Origin: Chaetomium olivaceum
Lineage: Eukaryota > Ascomycota > Sordariomycetes > Sordariales > Chaetomiaceae
DNA length: 64,000 nucleotides
Assembly: GCA_039881045.1 (NCBI GenBank)
Contig: JAYWVB010000008.1
Span: 310,001-374,000 of the forward strand
Direction of reading: 5' to 3'
The translations under genes and the position numbers were made by a program. The notes under the pieces were generated by a model. That model searched no databases and had not been told where the DNA came from. It worked only from the letters and a program-made list of their open reading frames with translations. This document shows positions 35,999 to 47,895 of the stretch, piece by piece (the first letter of the stretch is position 1; each line of letters starts with the position of its first letter).

Positions 35999-36880
35999 GA
36001 TAAACGAAGAGAGTGGCAGATCGAGATCAGTGACTTGGAGTTAACTGCTGATGTCATGAACGACTTCTTGTTCTCGAAGGGCGAGAGTAGATGACGAGGG
36101 CTTTAATAGATGCATTGTGGATAAAATGCCTGTGGCTTGGCGTAAGGAGCTCGGGAGAATGATGTTGACAGTATCCTTCGTGATCGAGGCTGGGCATGTT
36201 TTGATGCTTGCTCGCCGAGCTAAGTGGTGGATTTTGTGGAACGTTAGCAAGTATTGGCACTCGGCGATGGCTACCCCTTTTGAACTACGGAGAGACCGAG
36301 AGCGCCCAGCGACGGAGAATTTCTTGGACGCGCTCCAATGAACCCCAAATTGGGGAACCGCAACCGTAGATCTCCCAACTCGGCCGTTGAGGTCTTGTTT
36401 CGTGTTCGACATGGGGAGGCAGGGCCCCCAACACGTGCCAGAACCCTGTTTACCTTCACACCCCCCCCTAAAGGCAGCGAAGCCGCTGGGGTGGCTGACC
36501 GCGGTCCACGGTGTTCCCCATGGTGCGCCGTGGTAGGCTGGTGTTGACATCCTTCATCATAATTTCTCCGCATTTCTAGACTCTTTATGGTATGGGTTTT
36601 CCCGTCCAGTGCCGGTGGTTGCAACTTCGGTAAACACTTCTCCGGGGCTGTCATCAGGGCGCCATGGAGGTGTGGAGCCCTTTCAAATGTGCACCACCGG
36701 GGTCACAAGCAACGATAACGTCGAGAAGCTCAACACTCAAGAGCATCATCCACAGAGAACTGCGTCCAAAGTTCCGGTAAACCACCACCGAAGGGAGAAG
36801 CCCTTCCCGGAACGACATGGGGTAGCCGGCACAGTTACACTTACACATTGTCGTAGAGGTTGTGAGATGCTCAGGAAGTA
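35999..36880. other. Promoter of the pectate lyase and empty sequence
   Basis: No gene is supported. The minus-strand ORFs here have random composition. It ends at the target-site duplication of the LINE insertion. Confidence 0.4.
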
Positions 36881-36897
36881 AAGACGTTATATATTAT
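36881..36897 (+). repeat. Target-site duplication, left copy (LINE 1)
   Basis: The 17 bases AAGACGTTATATATTAT are repeated exactly at 38205-38221, flanking the LINE fragment. Confidence 0.9.
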
Positions 36898-38204
36898 TAT
36901 TATTATTATTATTCATACTCCGCTATGCCCTAAGGCGTGCCGGACCCTCAGCTATTTAATGTACAGGAAAACCGCGCCCTCGCGGGCCGGATGAAAAACC
37001 CATACCGACAGTTAAGGAAAGTACATGTGCGTGAGCCTGCGTATACAAAGAGAGGAGGCCTCCTGGCCTCCGAGGGAGGTGCGTGCTAGGCCGCCGCTTC
37101 CAGCTCAAGCCTCCTGGCCAAACTGAACATCATCAGCCTCCCTGAGTCCATTAGCCATTCCAGGACCCTCCCCGCGAGCCGTGCCGATGTAGGATCAATA
37201 CCGTGTAGAACAGAGTAAAAGTCCCGTCGCGTTCGAATATCAGTTCTCTCCCATCTTCGAGTCAGCGGTGGAGCCAAACACCACACCACCAGGTGTTCGG
37301 CAGTCTCCCGTCCCTCGCCGCACTGGCAGGCGGGCGTTAGGACCTCTGGGACTCCCCGTGTAAACAGAAAGTCCCGTAGGCCTACTGCCCCTGTCCGGAT
37401 CTGGACCAGCAGAGAGCTCTTCGCCTTGCTCAGGCCGTCGTGTCGTCTTAGGGTTTCGTCCCGGAACAGCGTCTCCCGCTGATGGTCAAGGTCGTCCGCC
37501 GGTCTGGTGACTGCTCTGCCGTCTCCTTTCCTTCAGCCACCTCGCTCTCCAGGCGTCCTCTACCACACTGTCCGTGTCTGCGGCTCCCCCCGTCCAGCGC
37601 GCGATCGTGCTCGCGGCTTTCTCCACTGCCGTGGGCTCCTGCAGTCCCACGGTTCGCGGCCGGCCCCTGTTGCCGCTCCTCGGGCGGAGCCTCTGCTGTA
37701 TCTTGCGACAGGCAGTGAGAATGATCCCCCCTGCGTCCTCTTGCCGCCCTGGCCGTCGTCCAGGTCGGTTCACTGGAGTCTGGTTTCAAAGTCTGCAAGC
37801 CGTTTGTTGAAATACAGGTCTAACGGTGGCACCCACGTCTCCGTCTCGAGGTTGCGAATGGGAGTGGCTTTGAAGGCTCCCGCCACAATCCGCAAGCTTT
37901 TGTTCTGGACCTTCCCGAGGGCCCCGGTGATGCCTTTCCTTACCGGCTCGCCTTCCACGTCCGTGGGGATGTGGAACGACGATGCGCCATAGGCCAGCGC
38001 TGACCGGATACACTTTGTGTACACTTCTCGCGCTTTGGCTAGCCCTGGTCCCCACGTTTTCGCCGCTATTCTCGACAGTGCGTAGCTCTGGGTCTTCATT
38101 TTCTTTTCCACCGCCGCAAGGTGGGCTTTCCAGTTGAGCTTCCGGTCCAGCCAGACTCCCAGGAACCTGGCAGACTCCGTCGGTCTGACGGGGCTGGTGC
38201 CCCC
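36898..38204 (-). mobile_element. 5'-truncated non-LTR retrotransposon (LINE) copy 1
   Basis: A 1.3-kb 3' fragment in minus orientation. The reverse strand starts inside a reverse transcriptase ORF (RFLGVWLDRKLNWKAHL, then KCIRSALAYGASSFHIP), passes a linker, and ends with the C-terminal Cys/His region (TPACQCGEGRETAEHLVVWCLAP) and RRLELEAAA stop. The 3' end carries a run of ATT/AAT triplets where the new DNA meets the target. Frame breaks near 37780 and 37490 show it is dead. Flanking 17-bp direct repeats give its exact limits. Truncation at the 5' end with a simple-repeat 3' tail is the normal outcome of target-primed reverse transcription. Confidence 0.92.
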
Positions 38205-38221
38205 AAGACGTTATATATTAT
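38205..38221 (+). repeat. Target-site duplication, right copy (LINE 1)
   Basis: Exact copy of 36881-36897, at the truncated 5' end of the element. Confidence 0.9.
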
Positions 38222-40360
38222 CCGGAAATATTCCATTATTAGGTAAGTAGCTTCATGAACGTTGCACAAAGCTTCGCAGAAACCATGCAGCGGTTCGTGA
38301 ATTTTAAAGGCTCGTTGTGGAACTTGATCAATTCATGGTCACCTTCTAAGTATAGCTTGCTGATGACAACTCCTATGTCAACTCTCCATTGTCCCCAATG
38401 TCCAGCTGGATTTCCCATAAAACACCTCAACCCGAAATTTACGGTGCAAATCCAGTGAACTAACCAAACTAACACCGCAACTGAAACCACACGACCCTGG
38501 AACCGAAGCTACCCTGACACCCACCAAAAATGACAACCAGGCGCGACGCTGCATTGCATCCTCCCCTTGTCCGGCAACGTCAAGGGCAAGGGCCTTCGGC
38601 ATTTTTCACCACTGTTGTTGTGTCGCAGTTCGTGGCATCGTCAGCGCCACCCGCACTCTAGAGTATTTTACCATCGTGTAGCAGTTGGCCGGTGCTCCTA
38701 GTGTTGGCGCAGAGTTGGACGGGCAGCTGAGCGTTCTAGTACGTAGCATGGGGTAGGGTTCGGGGTACCAGTAACCCGGGAGGGGAGGGCGGTAGCGGTT
38801 TGCTGGGCTGAGAAGGAGCCGATGCCTGGCACTTTGAAATCCGTGGCGAGTGTTACCGCCGGGATACTTATTAAACTTTATAGTTTTGGGAAAAGATGTA
38901 TTGATGGTGATAAGATTTACAGGAGTAGTATCATGGAGCGTATTCTGGGCCGGACTCACTCAGCGCCGATTACATTTTGGAAGGAGAGCGTACTGGCAAA
39001 AAGACAAACCGGCCAATATTTCCGCCATTCATTTTCTTCATACCATACGGGGCCGTGGCCTACTTGCAGGATATCTCAATTCGACCGCCAAACTCGGTTA
39101 GACTTTTCTTTCTGTCCGGTTCGGCGGCAAGGCTTTGCATGAAGGAAGTAATTATGACTGCGGATGGCACGAACAACGACTCCATGCGATGCTTTGAGCC
39201 ACACGCGATACACTAGTTACTCGGCTTAATCGTCACCTTTGTTTGTCTCCCCCACGTCCCCCGATTCTTCAGTTGCCTCGTCATCATCCGACCCATAGTT
39301 CCGGGTATCACATTCTGCGGCAGTGACGTTGCTAGTGGTGCAGCGTAGATCCGGCTAGGTGCTCAACGAGGTTAGATTCACCGTTGTCCGTTCTAAGTCC
39401 ACAGGGACAGCAATGAGATGGTTGGGAAGGCATAAAGGGCTACTAACGAAATACCAACTGGCAGATGAGGTCTGGGCCTCTTTGCTCAGTGCTGCCTTGA
39501 CGAAACATTCGCAGGCGTGATGATCCTGCGACCTGATACGCCAGCTACTGGTCTTTCTGTAGACCTTGGGGCTGCCCAGAGCTCTCGTCATATATCTGAC
39601 GGACCGTATTAAAAAGTTTAAATGTCATTGGTGTCGCAACCTTCGCTGTACTGATGGCCGCCGGTGACTGGCGCTTCAGAGTCCAAATTTGAAGCACAGT
39701 TGGAATAGAGAGGGAGAAGAAAACACAGTCTGGTACGAACAGAATAGGTGCCCGATGGCGCGGGTGTTTCTAGAAGCCTGGAGTGGGAGAAATGCTGTGG
39801 TTCATTTGCTTATTAGAATTGTGTTGCCAGAGGATCCCTATTTGTAGATCTAGTCGCAGAAACTTGGTAGGTAGGTTCATGAGGTGGTGACTTGGCCACG
39901 ACCAGGGCGGATGGCACGGGTAAGGCTGTTTGCGAGGCTTATGGCGGGGGCCGCGTTATCAAAGGTTTCATGCAGCTGCGACTGAGTCACTTACAGTGAC
40001 CTGCTGTTACACAACCTAAATACCTACCTAGGTAAGTACGTACATACATAGAAACGCCCCCTTGATCAGCCCCAGCGCCTCGGCGACCAAGCTCACGGCA
40101 CCATATCCAATCGGCGGAAGAGTCAGCCTTGGGACGGCGCTTAGGGCCTCCAGGCTCTCTCTCTTGACTGCCTTGCATTTTCCGTCCCCTCTCTCACCAA
40201 GCACACAGCAGAAACGAACCGAGTAAACTCGGACAAACACTAGACGCATAGGCTCCGCGCCTCAACCACCTCCCAAAGTCTATGCCCGCTTTCCTTACCC
40301 AGGATCTGTACATAACCACGAGCAATTTTCTCCAGGATAAACTCTTTTGACACCTTGACA
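38222..40360. other. Gene-poor region before the NACHT gene
   Basis: About 2.1 kb with only short, random-looking ORFs. It includes an ACCTA/GTAC-rich simple stretch near 40010-40050 and the promoter of the NACHT pseudogene. Confidence 0.4.
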
Positions 40361-43300
40361 ATGGATCCGCTCGGTGCGCTTGCGCTTTCGGGCAACGTGC
40401 TCCAATTCATCGACAGCGCCAGCAAGCTCATCTCCGAGGCTCGCCTAATCTATTAATCGACGAGCGGCATCACAGCGGGCAACCGAGACGCAATGGCCGT
40501 CTACAATGATTTTCGGGCCGCAGCTGCTGGGCTTCTTGCCTCCCGGAGGGCCGATGACTCCGCAGTGGTTTCGCTGGCCCAGAAATGCCAAGACCTGTCG
40601 GACGAACTTGTCCAGAAATTGAGAAGTTTTCAAGCCACGGCTCCGGGGTCGAAACGGGAGAGCCTGCGCGTTGCCTGGCGGGCTCTGAGGGACAAGGGTG
40701 AATTGGAATCTCTGGAGAAACGGCTGGATAGCTATCGACAGGAACTGGTGACTCGCATCATTTTCCTGATAAGGTGAGTACCTCTTCCTCAGCTTGTATC
40801 AGGGCATGCGACCGACTTACGATGCCAAAGTGAGGAACAATCGTCCGTCTACCGGTTCCTCGAAGCATGGAAAAGCCAGGGTGAGATCTCCAGCACCAAG
40901 ACTAGCGAGGAACTGCAGGAATTACGCGAGGAGTTTCTCAGTCTCTCTCGAAAGGTTACGCAACCCAGCCTGGACCCTATCTCTGGCACCACGTCGCAAG
41001 TTTCACACGATGCCACGGTCAAGAAGATCACAGAGCTCATCTCGGGCATCGTCGCTATCAGAACGAAAGCCGAGAAGGAGTACCGTATATTATCGACTGG
41101 CTTTTCCCGGGATCCGAAGACGGGAAAATGCGATCCAGCCCGTGCCGGATCATATCGATGGCTGCTCTACCCCCCGTCCTCCACTTCCCCAGCCGGGATG
41201 CTGAGCTCCTGCCCACTACCCTCCATCCTAACGCCAATAAACCAAGAGGCGTCCTCAGGAGACTCAAAAATAGATGATCGATTTCATAGGCGAATCAAGG
41301 CGCTTTGGGAGTTGCAGCAATGGGCGGTAGATACGGCACAATCTCTCCGCGAACGAGGTGACACAAGCGAGCTCTGCGCCCAGACGCGAGAAGGATTCCT
41401 AACCTGGCTCGAATCTGGCTCCGGGATGTTCTACATCTCGGGCAAACCTGGATCAGGAAAGTCGACGATGATGAAGTTTCTTGTCGGAGAAAAGCGTACA
41501 GCCGACGGCTTGAAGTCCTGGGCAGCCGACAGGGAACTTGTGTTTGCTTCTTTCTTTTTCTGGGGCTCGGGCCTTCCGCTTCAGCGATCCATTGAAGGAC
41601 TTTACCGCGGTCTTCTCTGGCAGACTTTGAGGACCTGCCCAGAACTTATAAGCGCCGTCTTCCCGCGGATGTGGGACGATGATTCGGACCGACCGTCTGA
41701 TTTATCGCTAGACAGCGAGCCCCTGTTGAGCGAGCTGGAGGCGGCTTTTCTCCGCTTAATCAGCGCATCAAGCGACTTACCCAACCTTCGCATTTGCTTC
41801 TTCATCGACGGTCTCGACGAGTTCGACGGTGATCACTGGAAACTTGCCAAACTCCTGAAAGATTGGGCCAGTTCCAGCTCGGATGTTAAGATATGCGTGT
41901 CGAGCCGGCCTTACAGCGCTTTTGAGCACTCCTTTATCACACAGCCTGAACGGTGTCTTCGCCTTCATGAGCATACATAACAAGACATGATCCAAGTCGC
42001 CTAAGACGAACTGGGGTCTACTGAGAGACATGCCACGCTGGGGTCGGACCCGGACTACGGCTTGCTCATCAAATCTGCCGTCAACAAGGCTAACGGCATG
42101 TTTCTCTGGCTTCACCTCGCCCTGCGCCACCTTGTACGGAGCATAGACAGCCAGTTTTCGACCCCCCAGCTTGCAGAAATGTTGCACGCGATGCCGGGAG
42201 ATGTGTCCGAGATGTTCCAGAAAATGCTGGATAAAGTCTTGGCCCGACCAGACCGCTTTCGAGTTGCCCTCACACTACTTTGCCTATCCAACCCCGAAGT
42301 GTCGAGAGGAGTTGGACGGTACGTGATGTTCTTCGCTGCCATGGACGACGTTATGGATGGGTCGATCGGACCGGACGATCTCCTGCGAGATGCACTAGGC
42401 AGGTACTCTCCAAGTCAAATAGAGGGGCATCTCAGCAGCGTTGAAGCGAGACTACGGGGTAGGTGCGAAGACTTTATCGATATCCGCCACTCCCACGACG
42501 GTGATATCCCTTCTCCTCTGCAACGATACGTCGAGTTTGTCCATCGAGACCTACGAGATTTCCTGATCCAGGATCACATAGTCCGCAAGCTCTACAAGAT
42601 TACCGGGTTCAGTTCATCCAAGGTTGCGGGGCTCAGCCGATACCTTGGCCTTGTGCTGCTGAAGATGGTGCCATCCACTGGGCGACGTCGCAGCATCGTG
42701 GACACCCTCGTCGACGACTTCTACTTCTCGGAGTCCGTCTCAACGCCGGAGTTCAAACTACTGGTAACCCTCATTCTTGCCAGCAACGAGGTGAGCTCTG
42801 CCGCCGAAGGCATACTCCAGCGGTACTGTTCTATCTTGGCGCTCCGGGACAACATGCCAGGTCAGCGAACCGTGCACAAAGTGTACTATGGCACGGACAA
42901 GCGACAGAATCCGGTACATCTTGGTATGAGCCTTCTGAGCGCCGCTGCATTTCACAGGCATGACGAGTATGTCCTTGATATGGTAACGCATAATCCAATC
43001 CTGCTGCAGTCGGCTGTCAATGGCTGTCTCTTGTTATCGGCATCTCTAGGCGGTGCAGCGGCGCTCTCGACGCTCGTCCATCAGCAGAAACAAAAGAATT
43101 CCGGCACGGCACGCGGCGGTACGGGCGGGAAGAAGGTCCTTGATGCATTTTGCAACCGGTGATTTCATGATCCACCAGAGTGGTGTTGGAGATCTCTTGT
43201 ATTCCAAGACTCCTAAAAACTTCTTCCCAACGTCTGACGGCGATCCGGTCCTCGACACGTATGAGGTGGAAAAGCTAGAGCCGGCGCAGAGGCGTCTCCG

Positions 43301-43403
43301 AAGGGGAGGGCCAGACCCTCTCATGCTAGCCAGAGCGCTACTAGAAAGAGGAGCATCCCCAAACGCCAGGCTCGAAAACATTGAAGTACCCGCCTGGCAC
43401 GGC

Positions 43404-43408
43404 TCATG
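43404..43408 (+). repeat. LTR target-site duplication TCATG, left
   Basis: TCATG immediately before the LTR is repeated at 43854-43858 immediately after it. Confidence 0.85.
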
Positions 43409-43853
43409 TGTGACGAACCTCTCCTGGACCTTGTCCTGTTAGGGTTCAGTCTGATTGAAGGTGTCTTGCAAAGGTACTAGGTTCGGTGCAGCCAAAGGGT
43501 GCACAACAAAGACTTGTCTCAACAGTAGGCTCTCGAGCTTGTAGCGAACTGTAGTTGTGATTGCTAACTGGAGAACTCCCAGAGCTCTCCAGAACGAGTG
43601 ACTATATACTATCTAATTCCTGGGTGCTCAGTGTGCTCAGTGTGCCCTGGGCAACTGAGCTCACTGATCAGTGTTGAGCCGTCCTGACTCCTCATTGGTG
43701 GTCCCGTCCTGGTGCTCAGTGTGCTCAGTATACTCTTGGCGACTGAGCTCACTGATCACCTTGACCATTTCCTAGCTATCTGATTGGTCTTGCTAATGAC
43801 TGGCTCGGGGCGTCCCGCGCCCCGGGGTTCCACCTGTTGGCATATCCGTGACA
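43409..43853 (+). mobile_element. Solo LTR, copy 1 (inside the NACHT gene)
   Basis: It begins TGTGACGAAC and ends CCGTGACA, the TG...CA form of an LTR, with 5-bp duplications. No internal retroelement sequence is present, so it is a solo LTR left by recombination. The first 240 bp match the reverse complement of copy 2 at 60306-60715 almost base for base, including a TATA-like ACTATATACTATCT near 43600. The second half contains two related blocks with GTGCTCAGTGTGCTCAGT and GAGCTCACTGATCA, so this part is repetitive and differs between copies. Confidence 0.9.
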
Positions 43854-43858
43854 TCATG
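43854..43858 (+). repeat. LTR target-site duplication TCATG, right
   Basis: Matches 43404-43408. Confidence 0.85.
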
Positions 43859-44429
43859 CTGGACGCCGTGGACGGCCACGCTCCTCAGCGTGGCGGGGAT
43901 CATACGCAAGGGGAACCTCCTCGACGACACACTGCTCGATATGATTGAACTCTACCTATCGCATGGCGCCGATCCCGCGGTGTGCTTGGTGGGCAGGTAC
44001 TTGCCCGAGCACAAGCTCGAGCCATTGCCGGTCTGGCGTCTCGGTCCTGGCGTGTACTTTACTGTCGAAATGGGCGAGCATGTGCGAGACCTCTTTGGAG
44101 ATCAGCAGGACCATTGGTACTACCTCACTCTCTCGCAGCTGCTCGAACTCGTGGGGAATAGCCCAAAGAAAAAGACAGTCGTGGACCTGCTGTACGCCAA
44201 ATCGCCGTGGACAGTGTCAAAGTGGGCGAGCGCTGCTGCCGCATCTCTGGGAGGGAGAACACGCGCCGGCACGCGGCTGCGAACGAAGATTTCGAAACTC
44301 GAGTTGGCTCAGCTCGATAGCTCTTACTTCTTTGTGTCAATGATTTTAAGCGAACAAGAGCTCATGAGCGTCAGGGTTCCAGATTCGGCCCGACGCCGGC
44401 TCTTACCGACGCAGCAGATTCCCATCTAG

Positions 44430-45053
44430 GTAGTTGGTCAGGTTGTGAATGAAGTCAAGATGCAGGCAGTTTAAGTCAGAAGGAAAGCCAGTTTTGTTGC
44501 TAGTCAACTGTCTTTCGGGAAGTTTGAATTGTTGAACTTGCTTCGATGTGTCAATACGTTGGGGTAGGAAAATACGTGTACATCTGTATATATTTCGGTA
44601 AGCTTGATAGTAACAGCATAGATCACATTACTAGAAGCCTTTCTCATGGCTAGAATACAAAAGCGCAATGGTGATGGGGCATGAGAACCTCCAGGTTGAG
44701 CGTTGATGGAAGCAAGAGACATTTTTGAGTTACAGACCGCGAAGGGGAACCCAAATCCAAGATTAGGGACGGGCTTGCAAGTTGTATTAGTGATTAGGGT
44801 TGTTCCATGTCCACAATGCGGTTTCCCCTTTTGCAGACGACCTCATAGAAACACAGTGCACAACTGAGCCCCCGTAGCTCCGCCACCATTCGTATGTACC
44901 CACTCTTAACTCTACCCGAGGCCACCAGGAACAGTGACACCCCTCACTGACAGGCTCGGTCAGGCTCAAGCCAAGGTTGCAACAGCTCAGTCCCCAAGAA
45001 AGAAAGAGCTAAATTCCCACTCCCAAAGATTTTAGAACGGTGAAATCGCCATC
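44430..45053. other. Convergent spacer
   Basis: Between the 3' ends of the NACHT pseudogene and the invertase. No feature is recognised. Confidence 0.4.
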
Positions 45054-46781
45054 TCAGGACCTGAAAGAGCCCTCATAGATCATATCCCTCCTCGCACCCG
45101 CCGCACCCCCCGTAACAGAAGCCGAGACATTTCCAAGAACAGTCCCTTGCTCGTTCGCATACGGCACCCAGGCGCTCTTGAGCGACCAAACAGCAACGCT
45201 CACGGTGGCCCCCGGGGGCAGGGCCCGCGAGCCCAGCGACACCGTCGTCAGCGGCTGCGTCGGGTAGAAGAGCACGGTGGCGGCCTGGACGCCGCCGTCT
45301 GCGAACCATTCGCAGATGGACCGGTCAAAAAGCGCCTGCATACGCCAGGACGCGAGGCCGTTGTTGTCGCTGTTGGGGATGTTGGCCGCGCTAAACTTGT
45401 CAGTGAAGAAAATGTTGTCGAAGCCTCGAATCAGGCCACGGTCGACCCAGAAGGGGTTGTCGCCGCCGAAGAAGAAACCGGAGCGCAGTGACTCGCCCGA
45501 TGATGGTGAAAAGAAAGTGAGGTTCAGGGTTGTGTAGCCGCCGACGAGGGACGTGTTGAGGCCGGTTACGTTGGCCTCGATGTAGAGCGCGTTGGACGCA
45601 ATGTGGGAGAAGTCAAGCGTCAGTGACGAGTTGCCAAAGGTCTTGGCCTCCAGGCGCTCGCCGAGCACCGGCGTCGGGTCTATAAGTTTGTTGATCATGG
45701 TCTGGCCGATGCGTGCCGCCTTCTGCAGGTAGTTGGCCCGCGGTGCCGTCATGGCGCTCCGCCAGCCCTCCAAGTTGCCCGTTGGTACCTGCTGTGCGTA
45801 TTGCCAGTTGGATGCCCAGCCGATGCTGATGGCATCCTCCCCGTCGGGAACGCCGTAAAAGTACTGGGCCGCGTAGTTGTCCTTGGCAAAGTCGGTGAGC
45901 CTCGTCGCGGAGTCGTACGGAATGAAGTGAGTCCCATTGAAGTCGCCGGGAAAATACTCGGTTATAGAACCACCCAACGGTGCACCGGGCTGTACAGAGA
46001 CCGTCATGACATATGCCTCGCCGGTTACGGCGCCCTCGCTGTCCCTGACTGGGAGCTTTACGAGATTAGGGCACTCGTACTGAGTCCCGAGCAGGCCGTG
46101 ATAGGAAAAGTTGGATGCAAAGGTCCAGTCCTTCAGATCCGGCGAGGTGAAGATGCCAACGGCGAACTCCTGCGAGTAGGCGATGACAGCGACCCAGTGA
46201 TCTTCATACCAAATGACCTTGGGATCCCGAAAATGAGTGCTTGTGCTGTCAATGACCGGATTTCCGTCATACAGCTGAAAGGTATAGCCGCCGTCGTGCG
46301 AGTATGCGATATTTTGTGTTTGGGGGCCAGCGGCGTTGGGGTAGTAGCGAGCGAGTGTAAAAAAGGCGACCACGCCGTTGCTCTGGTCCGGGAAGAAACC
46401 TGACGTATTGTTCACGTCTACCACGGCGCTCCCGGAAAACACAAAGACGCTCTCCTCTGGGGGGAAGAGGGCAATCTGCTGGTTCTCCCAATGGTAGAGA
46501 TCACGGCTCGTCGCATGGCCCCAGTGTTGGTTTCCCGCTCCGAGATCGGTCGGGTTGTACTGGTAGTAGAGATGGTAGGTGCCGTTTGCATCGACAAACA
46601 TGCCATTGGGATCATTCATGAAACCCTGCGGCGGTGAGTAGTGGACTTGGGGCCGCAAGCCGCCGGAATAGTTCCCTGGGATGGGCTGCCCCGTTGGCAC
46701 CGCCGGATTGACAAACGTAGTGGCATGCTGAGCGTATGCGGCTGTTGCACAGGCTACCGAGATGATGATCGTGGACTTCAT
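45054..46781 (-). CDS. Secreted beta-fructofuranosidase (invertase/fructanase), GH32
   Basis: An intronless gene of 575 residues from the preferred start. GH32 enzymes hydrolyse sucrose or fructans. The N-terminus MKSTIIISVACATAAYA is a signal peptide. Catalytic landmarks are NDPNG (nucleophile Asp), FRDPK (transition-state stabiliser) and the acid/base Glu in YECPNL, followed by a C-terminal beta-sandwich with the usual SICEWFADGG. Many N-x-S/T sites suit a secreted glycoprotein. The start at 46781 is chosen because it has A at -3 and begins the signal peptide. In-frame ATGs at 46796 and 46841 are alternatives, and the longest would put 20 polar residues before it. Whether it prefers sucrose, inulin or levan cannot be told from the sequence. 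Confidence 0.95.
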   Translation of the reverse strand: MKSTIIISVACATAAYAQHATTFVNPAVPTGQPIPGNYSGGLRPQVHYSPPQGFMNDPNGMFVDANGTYHLYYQYNPTDLGAGNQHWGHATSRDLYHWENQQIALFPPEESVFVFSGSAVVDVNNTSGFFPDQSNGVVAFFTLARYYPNAAGPQTQNIAYSHDGGYTFQLYDGNPVIDSTSTHFRDPKVIWYEDHWVAVIAYSQEFAVGIFTSPDLKDWTFASNFSYHGLLGTQYECPNLVKLPVRDSEGAVTGEAYVMTVSVQPGAPLGGSITEYFPGDFNGTHFIPYDSATRLTDFAKDNYAAQYFYGVPDGEDAISIGWASNWQYAQQVPTGNLEGWRSAMTAPRANYLQKAARIGQTMINKLIDPTPVLGERLEAKTFGNSSLTLDFSHIASNALYIEANVTGLNTSLVGGYTTLNLTFFSPSSGESLRSGFFFGGDNPFWVDRGLIRGFDNIFFTDKFSAANIPNSDNNGLASWRMQALFDRSICEWFADGGVQAATVLFYPTQPLTTVSLGSRALPPGATVSVAVWSLKSAWVPYANEQGTVLGNVSASVTGGAAGARRDMIYEGSFRS

Positions 46782-47895
46782 ATTGAGAAGCAGCATTGGG
46801 CTGTCGCGTTGTGGAATTCGCGATGACTGAGCCCGGCTCAAACCTGCGTTGTTGTGTGTTGAGGGGAGAAAACTAGGTGGCTGGCCCTACGATCTGCGTG
46901 GGGATGTGGGCTGTCTTCAGTTAAAGGTGGGCTGGTGAACCCCACTCCCCACAGTTGCTGTGGATGTCTTGATTGAGGGCTTCGAACAGGCTGAATTGTG
47001 TCTTTTCTCTCCTGGGGCGGATTCTTTGGGATGATAAACCCAATGGACGGGCACCTGGATCCCGACGTTGGGGGCTGAGGATACAGATGCACGGTGCGGG
47101 CCGAGACAATCGACCTGTATGCAGGCCATCTGCTTTATTATATGCAGGCATCGAACTGAAAACGACCTGAGTGTAACATCGGCAACGGTTAATCATCTTG
47201 CCACCCCCAAACCGACGCCGAATGCAATGTCCTGCAAGGTTCGAGCTACCGCAACCTCTGTTTTATGGATGAGGAGTCGACTCGCCTTGGCTGGCCTGCC
47301 CAACCGGGTACACGGCAGCGGCGGCCGCCGATTAAGGCAGCCGAGTACAGTAGGATGCCCAGGAGAGCGTGGGAAGCTTCCTCCCCTCGCATCCAATCCA
47401 TGGTTTCGGGAATGACTGGAAAGTATGGTGCAAACTTTCCTTCCTCGCGCGCAGGTATTCTACACCTCACGCACGCTAAGGCGAACACGTGGCAGATGAA
47501 CGAGCTCTGAGAGTCATTGTCTTGTGTTGGACTTCGACAATCATTCCATCCGTCCTAGGCGGTGTCACGATCATTATCACGTTATTCTATGGTTATATGT
47601 AAAAGGGTGAATGGGTCAACACAACGCACTGGATAGATGCTCCGGGTGGCTGAACTGAACGAAACCTGGATGGTTAGACAGTATTAGGAGTCCTCAACCT
47701 CTGACACAAAAGCCAAGAAAGCGGTAAATCAGGAGTTGCAACCTTTTTATGCTCCAACGAACCACATCTCCTTCCCTGAATGGCGGAGTATCTGAGGGTC
47801 AATCCCAGCACGCTCTCTACATTCCCTCTCTCCTTCACCGTGAAACATTGTACGGCTACAAGCACTACCCCCATTCCCTTGCACCAGGAACCACC
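46782..47895. other. Invertase promoter and transporter 3' region
   Basis: About 1.1 kb with no supported gene. CT-rich leader sequence is close to the invertase start. The rest shows only short random ORFs. Confidence 0.4.

Larger units (their letters stand above)
40361..44429 (+). pseudogene. NACHT-domain STAND (NLR-like) protein pseudogene
   Basis: Coding blocks are 40361..40773 and 40831..43408, resuming at 43859..44429 after a solo LTR (target repeat counted once). NACHT STAND proteins are signal-responsive ATPases, many in fungal non-self recognition. The N-terminus MDPLGALALSGNVLQFIDSA is the fungal STAND N-terminal domain. The Walker A is GKPGSGKST near 41446 and the Walker B is FFIDGLDEF near 41800. 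A helical C-terminal part follows. One 57-bp intron has donor GTGAGT and acceptor AAAG. Three in-frame TAA codons (40454, 41978, 42002) interrupt it, each explicable as CAA to TAA. A one-base shift near 43100-43145 moves the frame. A 445-bp LTR with a 5-bp target duplication splits the 3' part. The frame is preserved across the LTR if the 450 bp are ignored. Confidence 0.88.

Noticed and set aside
45801..46403. 200-codon plus ORF opposite the invertase
   Set aside because: Antisense shadow of the GH32 coding sequence.
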